Of a stretch of 8,035 bases of DNA, positions 1-5,970 are shown piece by piece. Source of the DNA: Candidatus Saccharibacteria bacterium UBA5145 (GTDB taxonomy: Bacteria; Patescibacteriota; Saccharimonadia; Saccharimonadales; UBA4665). The notes beneath the pieces are model-generated. The model made no database searches and had not been told where the DNA came from. It was given only the letters and a program-made list of their open reading frames with translations. The position numbers were made by a program, and so were the translations under genes. Positions within the stretch are counted from its first letter, which is position 1, and every line of letters begins with the position of its first letter. The stretch lies in the NCBI GenBank assembly GCA_002413865.1, contig DHXX01000009.1, forward strand, positions 1 to 8,035. Direction: 5' to 3'.

Positions 1-1
1 C

Positions 2-40
2 AACGAAATCAATTACGTCACCCAGCACCAGGCCGCGTAA
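2..40 (+). CDS. C-terminal end of an unidentified protein (partial)
   Basis: Reading from base 2 gives twelve sense codons (NEINYVTQHQAA) and then a TAA stop at 38-40. The gene would start outside the window. The call rests on an open frame that closes exactly where the TAAGTAG repeat begins, and on a good terminator hairpin downstream (131-165) that would serve a plus-strand gene as well as groEL. Twelve residues are too few to name a family. It could also be chance, because any short stretch is open in some frame. Confidence 0.35.
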   Translation, partial: NEINYVTQHQAA

Positions 41-93
41 GTAGTAAGTAGTAAGTAGTAAGTACTAAGTAGTAAGTAGTAAGTAGTAAGTAG
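38..93. repeat. Tandem array of a 7-bp unit (TAAGTAG), 8 copies
   Basis: Eight head-to-tail copies of TAAGTAG. Seven are identical and the fourth has C for G at position 65. Because 7 is not a multiple of 3 and the unit contains TAA and TAG, the array puts stops in all three plus-strand frames. The minus strand (CTACTTA units) has none. The first TAA appears to be the stop codon of the upstream partial gene. Near-identity of the copies suggests recent slippage expansion. Confidence 0.95.
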
Positions 94-130
94 TCTGATT
101 TTAGGGTTTATCTCTAATTGGCATTAAATA

Positions 131-165
131 AAAGAAGCTTCAGATATATATTCTGAAGCTTCTTT
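131..165. terminator. Bidirectional intrinsic terminator between convergent genes
   Basis: A perfect 14-bp inverted repeat (131-144 with 152-165) surrounds a 7-nt AT loop. On the minus strand the stem is followed by TTTTATTTAATG, a T-rich tract suited to ending the groESL transcript. On the plus strand the stem ends in TTT, which could terminate the upstream partial gene. The position between two converging genes fits a shared terminator. Confidence 0.8.
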
Positions 166-171
166 ACTAAG

Positions 172-187
172 GGCGGGAAAAGCCGCC
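172..187 (-). other. Small GC hairpin in the groEL 3' UTR
   Basis: A five-bp stem GGCGG/CCGCC (172-176 with 183-187) has a 6-nt loop and lies between the two larger hairpins downstream of groEL. On the minus strand the loop carries TTTT. It probably belongs to the composite 3' end structure of the groEL mRNA. A stem this short could be chance. Confidence 0.4.
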
Positions 188-188
188 A

Positions 189-214
189 CAGAGAGAAACC
201 TAAGTTTCTCTCTG
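189..214 (-). terminator. Hairpin directly after the groEL stop codon
   Basis: A perfect 11-bp inverted repeat CAGAGAGAAAC/GTTTCTCTCTG (189-199 with 204-214) has a 4-nt loop and begins 4 nt downstream of the groEL stop. The minus strand has a TTTT run about 7 nt after it (178-181), so it may act as a first, weaker terminator or as a 3'-end stabilising stem ahead of the hairpin at 131-165. Confidence 0.6.
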
Positions 215-218
215 GTAG

Positions 219-1865
219 CTACATCATGCCGCCCATACCACCCATGCCCGGCGCACCGGCGTCGGCGCCCTTTGGCTCGGGTACTTCGACCACTAAGGCC
301 CCCATTGTGCTGGCGGTGGCAGCGATTGAGACCGCGTTTTGGAGGGCTTCTTTGGTCACGCGGGCCGGGTCAATGATGCCGGCCGCCTTCAAGTCGACCA
401 GCTTGGTCGGGTCGTTGACGTTGACACCATGCCCCGGCTTGGCGGCCCGCACCTGGGGCAACCACTCGTCGGCGTTTAAGCCGGCGTTGGTCAGCAAGAT
501 CCGGAACGGTTGTTCCAGAGCGTTCTTCAAAATCTGAGCCCCGGCCGCGATCGAATCGGTGCCGGTCACCGAAATTTCGCTCGCCAAGTTGATCAGCGTC
601 ACGCCACCACCCGGTACGATACCTTCGTCCAAAGCGGCTTTAACAGCGGCCACAGCGTCATCGACGCGGAATTTCTTTTCTTCGATTTCGGTTTCGGTGG
701 CACCGCCAACTTTGATGACGGCGACCTTGCCCGAGAGCGCCGCGCGGCGCTTCTCGAGGTTCTCTTTGTCGTATTCGCTGGTCGCCTGCTCGGCTTGGGC
801 GGTAATCGCCGCGATGCGCGCCTCGACTTCGATGGGGTTTCCCGCGCCTTCGATGATGGTCGTCTCGTCCTTACGGACAATCACGCGCCGGGCGCTGCCG
901 ACGACGTCCAGATCAACGTTCTCAAACGTCATGCCGCGGTCATCGGTAATCACCTGCGCCCCGGTCAGCGTCGCGATGTCGTTTAGAACATCTTTGCGGC
1001 GATCGCCAAAGGCTGGCGCCTTGACGGCGACGGTGTTAAAGACGCCCTTCAAACGGTTGAGAATCAGGGTACCGAGGGCTTCGCCCTCGACGTCATCGGC
1101 AATCAAGACGAGGTCCTTTTTACCGGCTTGGGCCAGTTTTTCGAGTAACGGCAAAAACTCCTGGATGCTGGAGATCTTCTTGTCCGTCACGACGATGGCG
1201 GTCTTGTCGTAGATCGCTTCCATGCGCGCCGTATCGGTCACCATGTAAGGACTGACGAAGCCGCGGTCAAAGGTGAAACCTTCGACGACTTCGCTCTCCA
1301 GCAAGAGGCCCTGGCCTTCTTCGACGGTCACGACGCCTTCTTTGCCAACCTTGGCGATGACGTCGGCGATCAGATCACCAATCTCGGCGTCACCGGCGCT
1401 GATGGTGGCGATTTCGGCCACTCGGCTCTTCTTGCCTTTAATGTCTTCGGCGAGCAGACCGAGCTTAGCAATCACGTCTTGCCCGGCGGCTTCCAGGCCT
1501 TTGCGCAACAGCATTGGGTTGTGGCCGGCGGCGATCAATTTGTTGGCCTCGTTCAAAATATGATAGGTCAAAACGGTCACTGTCGTCGTACCGTCACCAG
1601 CGACATCGTTCATCTTGGTAGCGGCTTGTTTGATAAGTTCGGCCCCGACTTTGTAGCCCAAGGTTTCATCGTCGACATCGGCCAGCTCGACGCTCTTGGC
1701 GACGGTCACGCCGTCGTGTGTCACCGTTGGGTGCCCATAGCTCTTGCTAATGACCACGTTGCGACCTTTTGGTCCCATCGTCGTTTTAACAGCGTTGTAT
1801 AAAATCTCGGCCCCGCCCAAAACTCGCTTGCGGGCATCATCGTCATAAAATATTTTCTTGGCCAT
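219..1865 (-). CDS. groEL: Chaperonin GroEL (Hsp60)
   Basis: The large subunit of the cytosolic ATP-driven folding chamber, which works with GroES. Its 548 residues are the standard length. ATP-site motifs are intact: TMGPKGRNV at 29-37, the DGVT loop at 51-54, GDGTTT at 90-95, and RVDDA with the hydrolytic Asp near 402-403 (equivalent to E. coli Asp398). VPGGG stands at 417-421, and the C-terminal tail is the usual Gly-Met repeat (GGMGGMM). Compared with E. coli GroEL from memory, about four extra residues lie before GDGTTT, in the stretch DDETLGYKV near 65-73. The ATG is preceded by AGAGGAG (1878-1884) at a rather long 12-nt spacing. It is second in the groES-groEL operon, 112 bp after groES, and is followed by stacked hairpins. 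Heat-shock control through the upstream CIRCE is expected. Function is certain; gene order is typical. Confidence 0.98.
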   Translation of the reverse strand: MAKKIFYDDDARKRVLGGAEILYNAVKTTMGPKGRNVVISKSYGHPTVTHDGVTVAKSVELADVDDETLGYKVGAELIKQAATKMNDVAGDGTTTVTVLTYHILNEANKLIAAGHNPMLLRKGLEAAGQDVIAKLGLLAEDIKGKKSRVAEIATISAGDAEIGDLIADVIAKVGKEGVVTVEEGQGLLLESEVVEGFTFDRGFVSPYMVTDTARMEAIYDKTAIVVTDKKISSIQEFLPLLEKLAQAGKKDLVLIADDVEGEALGTLILNRLKGVFNTVAVKAPAFGDRRKDVLNDIATLTGAQVITDDRGMTFENVDLDVVGSARRVIVRKDETTIIEGAGNPIEVEARIAAITAQAEQATSEYDKENLEKRRAALSGKVAVIKVGGATETEIEEKKFRVDDAVAAVKAALDEGIVPGGGVTLINLASEISVTGTDSIAAGAQILKNALEQPFRILLTNAGLNADEWLPQVRAAKPGHGVNVNDPTKLVDLKAAGIIDPARVTKEALQNAVSIAATASTMGALVVEVPEPKGADAGAPGMGGMGGMM

Positions 1866-1877
1866 AATCGTTTGCTA

Positions 1878-1884
1878 CTCCTCT
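1878..1884 (-). promoter_or_regulatory. Ribosome binding site of groEL
   Basis: AGAGGAG on the minus strand lies 12 nt ahead of the groEL ATG. The spacing is longer than the optimum of 5-9 nt, in contrast with the ideal groES site. Confidence 0.7.
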
Positions 1885-1945
1885 ACCTGTCATGCCCGAC
1901 TTGGGTAATCCAGTTGTTAAATGTAAAAATCCTCTATTTTGCCGG

Positions 1946-1974
1946 CGTGATCCTGAAGCAAGTTCAGGATGACG
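1946..1974. repeat. Hairpin palindrome in the groES-groEL spacer
   Basis: ATCCTGAA (1950-1957) pairs with TTCAGGAT (1963-1970) across a 5-nt loop. The stem continues past one mismatch with CGT (1946-1948) and ACG (1972-1974). The sequence resembles dispersed palindromes of the ATCCTGAA...TTCAGGAT type that I recall from several bacterial genomes, so it may be a mobile intergenic repeat. In the groESL transcript it would fold into a stem starting just 3 nt after the groES stop, where it could act as an mRNA-processing or stabilising site. It has no U tract, so a simple terminator is unlikely. Confidence 0.7.
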
Positions 1975-1977
1975 GGG

Positions 1978-2244
1978 CTACTTAACTGTCGCTAAAACGT
2001 CTTCTTCTTTGACTAAAATGTATTCGTCCTGACCGATTTTTACTTCGGTCGTGCTATAACTTTTGTAGACGATCCGATCGCCGACCTTGACCTGCTTGGC
2101 CTCTTTGCCAACGGCGACAACTTTAGCCGTCTTGGGCTTTTCGGCTGATTTTTCAGGTAAATATAGGCCGCTCGCTGTTTTGGTGGCGGCTTCTTCGCCG
2201 ACTGCCACAATATAGTCGGCCAATGGTTGTAATGGCGTGCTCAT
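1978..2244 (-). CDS. groES: Co-chaperonin GroES (Hsp10)
   Basis: The lid subunit that caps GroEL and triggers substrate encapsulation. It has 88 residues against about 95 in most GroES. The fold signature is clear: PLADYIVAVGEE at the N-terminus (normally PL.DRV.V), a mobile loop at about 17-32 ending in the hydrophobic GLYLP contact (26-30) that binds GroEL, then KVVAVG (41-46), VKVGDRIVY (52-60) and a final DEYILVKEEDVLA. Substitution of the usual Arg of the DRV motif by Tyr11 is a divergence. The start is fixed by an ideal Shine-Dalgarno (AGGAGG, 7-nt spacing). It is the first gene of the groESL operon, controlled by the CIRCE operator and promoter 40-70 bp upstream. Confidence 0.97.
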   Translation of the reverse strand: MSTPLQPLADYIVAVGEEAATKTASGLYLPEKSAEKPKTAKVVAVGKEAKQVKVGDRIVYKSYSTTEVKIGQDEYILVKEEDVLATVK

Positions 2245-2248
2245 AAAT

Positions 2249-2257
2249 ACTCCTCCT
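2249..2257 (-). promoter_or_regulatory. Strong Shine-Dalgarno of groES
   Basis: AGGAGGAGT on the minus strand; its AGGAGG core (2252-2257) is 7 nt before the ATG. This is the best ribosome site in the window and fixes the groES start. Confidence 0.92.
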
Positions 2258-2274
2258 GTGATTACGTGTGCCCG

Positions 2275-2301
2275 TTAGCACTCATAATACCCGAGTGCCA
2301 A
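2275..2301 (-). promoter_or_regulatory. CIRCE operator (HrcA repressor site)
   Basis: The plus strand reads TTAGCACTC, 9 nt, then GAGTGCCAA. The CIRCE consensus is TTAGCACTC-N9-GAGTGCTAA, so 17 of 18 arm positions match and the spacer is exact. A further G/C pair (2274 with 2302) extends the palindrome. It lies 31 bp ahead of groES and covers the -10 box of its promoter. By analogy with the established system, HrcA would repress groESL at normal temperature and release it on heat shock. No hrcA gene is in the window. Confidence 0.95.
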
Positions 2302-2313
2302 CACCCCCGTCAA
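2284..2313 (-). promoter_or_regulatory. groESL promoter, overlapping CIRCE
   Basis: On the minus strand TTGACG (-35, 2308-2313), an 18-nt spacer and TATTAT (-10, 2284-2289). The -10 falls exactly in the 9-nt spacer of CIRCE, so bound HrcA would occlude RNA polymerase. Transcription should start near 2277, leaving a leader of about 33 nt with the Shine-Dalgarno. The -35 box overlaps the TGA stop (2310-2312) of the kinase-like gene. Confidence 0.85.
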
Positions 2314-3257
2314 TACTGGCTTTGCATCAGTTGCATGAAATACTTAGACGACTTGCGAAGTTCCTCGGGGACTTCGGATTTTGGGTTTCTGATAATCGTC
2401 GTATAAAACGTACTGAACATATCGAGCAACTCATCGGGGACCACTTCGCGGCCACGGCCATTCGGCAAGGACATGGCTAAAGCCCGAATATCGTGCTCAA
2501 TACTTCTCTCAATTTCAGGGATAACGGGATTACCATGCTTCTGCTTAAAAGGCTGAGTACTCTCTATATCGGCGATGAAAAGCTCTTGATGATTGCTGGC
2601 AAAGATATTTTTTATTTGGGCGTCACCATGAGTCCATCCCGAAGCGTGCATTGACGCGATGACGAGGGCAGCCTTTCCAATAGCGCGTGAAACCGCGATC
2701 GAATTAAGGGCATTGGCCGGATTCCAAACCTCGTTATCGAGGCTTCTAACACCATGGTCGTACGATGTTAGCAAGCCGAACTTGCCGTTTTCCAAGCGCG
2801 CGATGCCCAGTGGTTCAAACGTCCGAAAGCCGTGCGATTTGCCCGCGCCCTTAAAGTAGCGACCGAGGGAAAATTCGTGGGCAGCTTCCTTGGCAGTTTT
2901 GAAAGGCTTGAGGGCAACCAAAGCGGCCCGCTCTTCGTTAAAAACGGAGCGCACAATCAATTGTCCAAACAAAACTCCTTTCGAGCTCTCGCGGCGAGTT
3001 TTTGATAGATCGGTCAGCTCGTTGATGAGCGCGCTGGCCGGCATACCCAAAATGTCCATATCAATACTGTTAGCGACTAAACTAAATGTTCCCGCCTCGA
3101 CTTCGGAGACTTCTTGTAATAGTTCTCTAGTCACTACCTTGTTTTTAGGGTCGACTGTGTCGTACGGTTCCATAATACCAACCGCACCTTCGAGCACGAC
3201 GATACCAGACGGGACTAAAACCGAATAAGGGTCTTCTGCTCGATTAGGTTGAGACAT
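2310..3257 (-). CDS. Atypical protein-kinase-fold protein (RIO/Bud32/WaaP-like loop)
   Basis: Its 315 residues include the key kinase elements in order: VALK at 114-117 (beta-3 Lys117), Glu128 in AAHEF (candidate alpha-C Glu), the catalytic loop HGDAQIKNIF at 210-219 (Asp212, Asn217), and IADIE at 228-232 (Asp230 in place of DFG). Asp256 in HDIRAL fits the structural Asp of the C-lobe. The HGD-x4-N / D-x-E style resembles the RIO, Bud32 and lipopolysaccharide-kinase branches more than classic Ser/Thr kinases. There is no obvious glycine-rich loop; the nearest is GVLFG at 94-98. About 93 N-terminal residues match nothing I recognise. No signal peptide or TM segment is visible, so it should be cytosolic. 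The start is supported by a near-ideal promoter whose predicted start point is only 2-3 nt before the ATG. Substrate is unknown; an aminoglycoside-phosphotransferase-like small-molecule kinase is an alternative. Confidence 0.75.
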   Translation of the reverse strand: MSQPNRAEDPYSVLVPSGIVVLEGAVGIMEPYDTVDPKNKVVTRELLQEVSEVEAGTFSLVANSIDMDILGMPASALINELTDLSKTRRESSKGVLFGQLIVRSVFNEERAALVALKPFKTAKEAAHEFSLGRYFKGAGKSHGFRTFEPLGIARLENGKFGLLTSYDHGVRSLDNEVWNPANALNSIAVSRAIGKAALVIASMHASGWTHGDAQIKNIFASNHQELFIADIESTQPFKQKHGNPVIPEIERSIEHDIRALAMSLPNGRGREVVPDELLDMFSTFYTTIIRNPKSEVPEELRKSSKYFMQLMQSQY

Positions 3258-3266
3258 ATCAGTAAT

Positions 3267-3295
3267 ATTATAACACTAATACTTATTATTTTCAA
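3267..3295 (-). promoter_or_regulatory. Extended -10 promoter of the kinase-like gene (leaderless)
   Basis: TTGAAA (-35, 3290-3295), a 17-nt spacer and a perfect TATAAT (-10, 3267-3272), with an extended -10 TG at 3274-3275. Seven nt downstream of the -10 is position 3260-3259, only 2-3 nt before the ATG at 3257. No Shine-Dalgarno is possible in such a leader. Confidence 0.85.
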
Positions 3296-3302
3296 GTTAT
3301 AA

Positions 3303-3332
3303 TTATCTAGTTATCTGGTACTTTGTTAGAAT
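3303..3332 (+). promoter_or_regulatory. Extended -10 promoter of the DDAH-like gene (leaderless)
   Basis: The extended -10 TGTTAGAAT (TG 3324-3325, hexamer 3327-3332) has a weak -35 TTATCT (3303-3308) at 18 nt. The expected start point is 3339, which is the A of the ATG. There is no Shine-Dalgarno upstream. This promoter and that of the kinase-like gene are back to back within 81 bp. Confidence 0.65.
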
Positions 3333-3338
3333 GAGCAG

Positions 3339-4205
3339 ATGCCCACAACTATAAACCAGACCGTTCTAATGACGGGCGTCGACTTTTATGACGACGCTGT
3401 CGCTATCAACCCCTACATGAACCCAGACAGCCCGATCGATCGCGCCGCCGCCAAAGTCGAGCACGACAGCATCAAGGCCGTCCTAGAGAGTGCCGGCGTA
3501 ACAGTCCTACAAGTGCCGCCACCGGCCGATTGCCAAGACGGCGTCTACGCCGCCAACTGGGCCCTCGTGCGCGGCGACACCGCCGTCATGGCCAGCCTGC
3601 CAAGCGTCCGCCAAAGCGAAGTTCCTTACGCCGAAAAAGTTCTGCGTGACCTCGGTAAGACCATCATCAAGCTCCCCGCCGGTCTGCGTTTCAGCGGCCA
3701 AGGCGATGCCCTGCCCTGCGGCAACTATTTGCTGGCTGGCAGCAATTATCGAACCGACCCCGAAGTCCACGCCTTTCTCGCCGCCACCCTCGGCTACGAG
3801 GTTATCAGCCTTCAAACCGTGCCCGAGATCGACAGCACCGGCCATTCCGTTATCAACGCCGTCAGCGGTTGGCCCGACAGCTTCTTCTACGATATCGACC
3901 TGGCGATTTCGGTGCTTCGCCCCGACCTGATAGCGTGGTGCCCCGCCGCCTTCATGCCCGATAGCCAAGACAAAATTCGGGCCCTGCCGATCGAAAAAAT
4001 CGAAGTTAGTCTCGAAGAGGCCGTCCAAGCTTTTGCCTGTAACCTCGTCTCCACCGGCGAAACTGTCGTTATGGGCAGCCAGGCGCCCAACTTCCGGGCG
4101 GCCGTCGAAGCCCACGGCCTGCAAACGATCACCCCCGACATTTCTGAGCTCGCCAAAGGCGGTGGCTATATCCGTTGCACTACGCTGACGCTCGATAATT
4201 TATAA
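3339..4205 (+). CDS. DDAH/arginine-deiminase superfamily protein (amidinotransferase fold)
   Basis: Its 288 residues have the five-bladed GME-fold signatures. These are DGVYAANWALV at 67-77 (the D-x-V-[FY]-x-x-N motif), FSGQGDALP at 118-126 with substrate-binding Asp123, GSNYRTD at 134-140, and GGGYIRC at 274-280 with nucleophile Cys280. Known members hydrolyse guanidino compounds (dimethylarginine, arginine, agmatine) or transfer amidino groups. The position where relatives carry the catalytic His (FYHLD) reads FYDID here, with Asp185 from codon GAT at 3891-3893, so activity or mechanism is uncertain. Relatives recalled from memory also lack the long stretch of about 20 residues before it (164-183), which contains His169. 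The ATG at 3339 is the only sensible start: it coincides with the predicted transcription start and lacks a Shine-Dalgarno. An ATG at 3331 is out of frame and stops quickly. No export signal. The substrate cannot be named. Confidence 0.85.
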   Translation: MPTTINQTVLMTGVDFYDDAVAINPYMNPDSPIDRAAAKVEHDSIKAVLESAGVTVLQVPPPADCQDGVYAANWALVRGDTAVMASLPSVRQSEVPYAEKVLRDLGKTIIKLPAGLRFSGQGDALPCGNYLLAGSNYRTDPEVHAFLAATLGYEVISLQTVPEIDSTGHSVINAVSGWPDSFFYDIDLAISVLRPDLIAWCPAAFMPDSQDKIRALPIEKIEVSLEEAVQAFACNLVSTGETVVMGSQAPNFRAAVEAHGLQTITPDISELAKGGGYIRCTTLTLDNL

Positions 4206-4216
4206 CTACGCGGCTG

Positions 4217-5962
4217 CTACGGCTTAAGCGTGCGGTAAGGAGCATTGGCCTCTGTTTTGGCGCCATCATGTTGCCCCGCCAAGGCGACCACTCCTGCGTC
4301 CGGCAGCGCGGCCGACCAACTCTGACTGGCGTGGATGCCCTGTTCTAGGCCGCAGACTCGATTCGGCGCTATCTCCTGACGCTTGAAATAGAACGTCGTC
4401 ACCGAAGAATTATTGCCGTAACCCGAAGTAGCGACCGACTCAAGCGACGGATCGCTCAACTGGGCGCGCGTTTCGCTGACGAACTGACAGTTGGGGGCGA
4501 CATTGAGAACGCTGAACTCTAGAGGCACTTTATTGCCGCTGAGCAGCCCGCCCATCCCCGTCGAGCCTTCGACGTTATTAATCGAACCATTGGGTTTCTG
4601 CAAATCATCGAGCGGGTTCTGGCGGTGGCCGTGACCATCGGCCAATAAGCGAACCCGGTTCTTAAGTTTATCGACGATGACTAGTCCGGCTGTTTGTTCG
4701 TGGGCCAGTAACATGTCGAAGAAGCTATTGGGATTGATGGCCGTGGCTGGATCAGCCAGAATTTTTTCGGTGGCGACCTGTTCGTACTTCGCTTCGGCGT
4801 CACCGAGGGCCGGAGTACCGTCGCCGTAGCTGCGCGCATCACCAATCCCGGCAATCCATAAGCCATAGGCTTGCGCAACCTGCTGGTCGAGGACGTGGAC
4901 ACCGGGGATCTTTGCCATTACCGAGCTGGTGTCCTGGAGCGAGTCGTGGTTACCCTTAACCCAGAACATCGGCGTGTCTTTGGTCAGCGCGGCGATTGCA
5001 GGCAGATACCCGGGGTCGAGCTTGAAATCGTAGGCGGTGCCCTTTTCGGTTTCGTCGCCCGTGTTCATAATCATATCGATGTTATTTGCTTTAATGACGT
5101 CCTTTAGAAACGGATACATATTGCGCAAGTGCATGTCAGAAATAAATAGTATTTTAAGGGCGCTGGCTGGGGCGGTTTTGGCCTCGATCGGTTGGGTGAT
5201 CGAGTCGCGGATCAACAATAGGGCGTTGATCTGGGCCAGCCCACCGTTGATGGCCGTGGTACTGGCGTCGCGGGCGTTCAAGTTGGACACGGTGCTGCGC
5301 AGCGCGTCGACTTGCGCCAAAACACCGGTACTGCGCGTGTCCTTGAGCTGGTCGGGTTGAAAACTGGCCGCGCCGTAGCCAACTGTGGCCGTAAAGGCCA
5401 ACACGCCGCTGCCGGTGGCGAGCGCGGCTTTTTTTAGTTTGGCGTCGCGTTCAGACTTGCCCGCCAACAAGTATTCCGCCACGACCGCCGACCCCAGACC
5501 TCCCAGGCCGGCCCCGAGCAATCCGCGCCCGCCGAAGTACTCGGCGATTTTCCAGCGCTCAGAAGTGAAATCTCGATAGGCGCGGGCTTTAAAGTTGTTG
5601 ATATCGTGCCCGAACGACGTAATCGTATCCGGTCCGGCCGTCGGGTCGGCCCGGAGTCCAAGCGGCAGCCCGTCGAGCTTCGGGAACTCGATATCGCCGA
5701 GCGTCGTATGAACACTTAAGCCTTCATGGCTAAAAACGCTGGCCGTAACTTCGGTCGAAACGCCGGCAAAGTGAGCCTCGTAGGTGCTGCTGGTCAAGCC
5801 GAAGTACATCCCCGCCCCAATACCGACTGCCCCGAGGACGATTCGGCCGGCCAGCTTGCCGGCGCGGCTGATTTGTTCATTATATCCGGGCACATTAGCA
5901 ATAATTGCTTCGGCCGATCGGAACGGATGCTCAAAATTGTTCAGACTATCTCGACTCATCAT
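4217..5962 (-). CDS. Membrane-anchored calcineurin-like metallophosphoesterase
   Basis: A 581-residue two-metal phosphohydrolase with the full motif set: DMH (Asp276, His278), GD (302-303), GNHD (337-340), His421 in LLAHE, and GHGH (443-446). Three membrane segments precede it: about 37-57, 147-168 and 178-200. Positive charges before TM1 and between TM2 and TM3 (KSERDAKLKK) place the N-terminus inside. The 58-146 loop and the whole catalytic domain would therefore be extracytoplasmic. Two cysteines in the C-terminal half (492, 537) could form a disulfide there. The last 50 or so residues look low in structure. Substrate is unknown; lipid-linked or extracellular phosphoesters are plausible. 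It starts Met-Met, so the ATG at 5959 is a possible alternative. It lies 59 bp after the Mur ligase on the same strand, so it may be co-transcribed, but it also has its own candidate promoter. It converges with the DDAH-like gene, stop codons 11 bp apart. Confidence 0.88.
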   Translation of the reverse strand: MMSRDSLNNFEHPFRSAEAIIANVPGYNEQISRAGKLAGRIVLGAVGIGAGMYFGLTSSTYEAHFAGVSTEVTASVFSHEGLSVHTTLGDIEFPKLDGLPLGLRADPTAGPDTITSFGHDINNFKARAYRDFTSERWKIAEYFGGRGLLGAGLGGLGSAVVAEYLLAGKSERDAKLKKAALATGSGVLAFTATVGYGAASFQPDQLKDTRSTGVLAQVDALRSTVSNLNARDASTTAINGGLAQINALLLIRDSITQPIEAKTAPASALKILFISDMHLRNMYPFLKDVIKANNIDMIMNTGDETEKGTAYDFKLDPGYLPAIAALTKDTPMFWVKGNHDSLQDTSSVMAKIPGVHVLDQQVAQAYGLWIAGIGDARSYGDGTPALGDAEAKYEQVATEKILADPATAINPNSFFDMLLAHEQTAGLVIVDKLKNRVRLLADGHGHRQNPLDDLQKPNGSINNVEGSTGMGGLLSGNKVPLEFSVLNVAPNCQFVSETRAQLSDPSLESVATSGYGNNSSVTTFYFKRQEIAPNRVCGLEQGIHASQSWSAALPDAGVVALAGQHDGAKTEANAPYRTLKP

Positions 5963-5970
5963 CTGCCTTT

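Noticed and set aside
38..93. Tandem repeats as a CRISPR array
   Set aside because: The 7-bp units are contiguous with no spacers. This is a simple tandem repeat.
559..1212. Long plus-strand ORFs (up to 217 codons) opposite groEL
   Set aside because: They are antisense to a certain gene, have no ribosome site, and their translations are Ser/Ala/Arg/Thr-rich, as expected from reading the complement of a GC-rich gene.
2310..2312. TGA at the kinase end as a possible recoded glycine codon
   Set aside because: Readthrough would add only 15 codons running through the promoter and CIRCE element. No gene in the window needs UGA as a sense codon.
3507..4124. 205-codon minus-strand ORF opposite the DDAH-like gene
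   Set aside because: The sense strand contains conserved superfamily motifs throughout, and the antisense product is a Gly/Val/Asp-rich shadow with no motif.
4206..4216. Terminator between the convergent DDAH-like and phosphoesterase genes
   Set aside because: The gap is 11 bp, and I find no convincing hairpin with a T tract there or just inside either gene.
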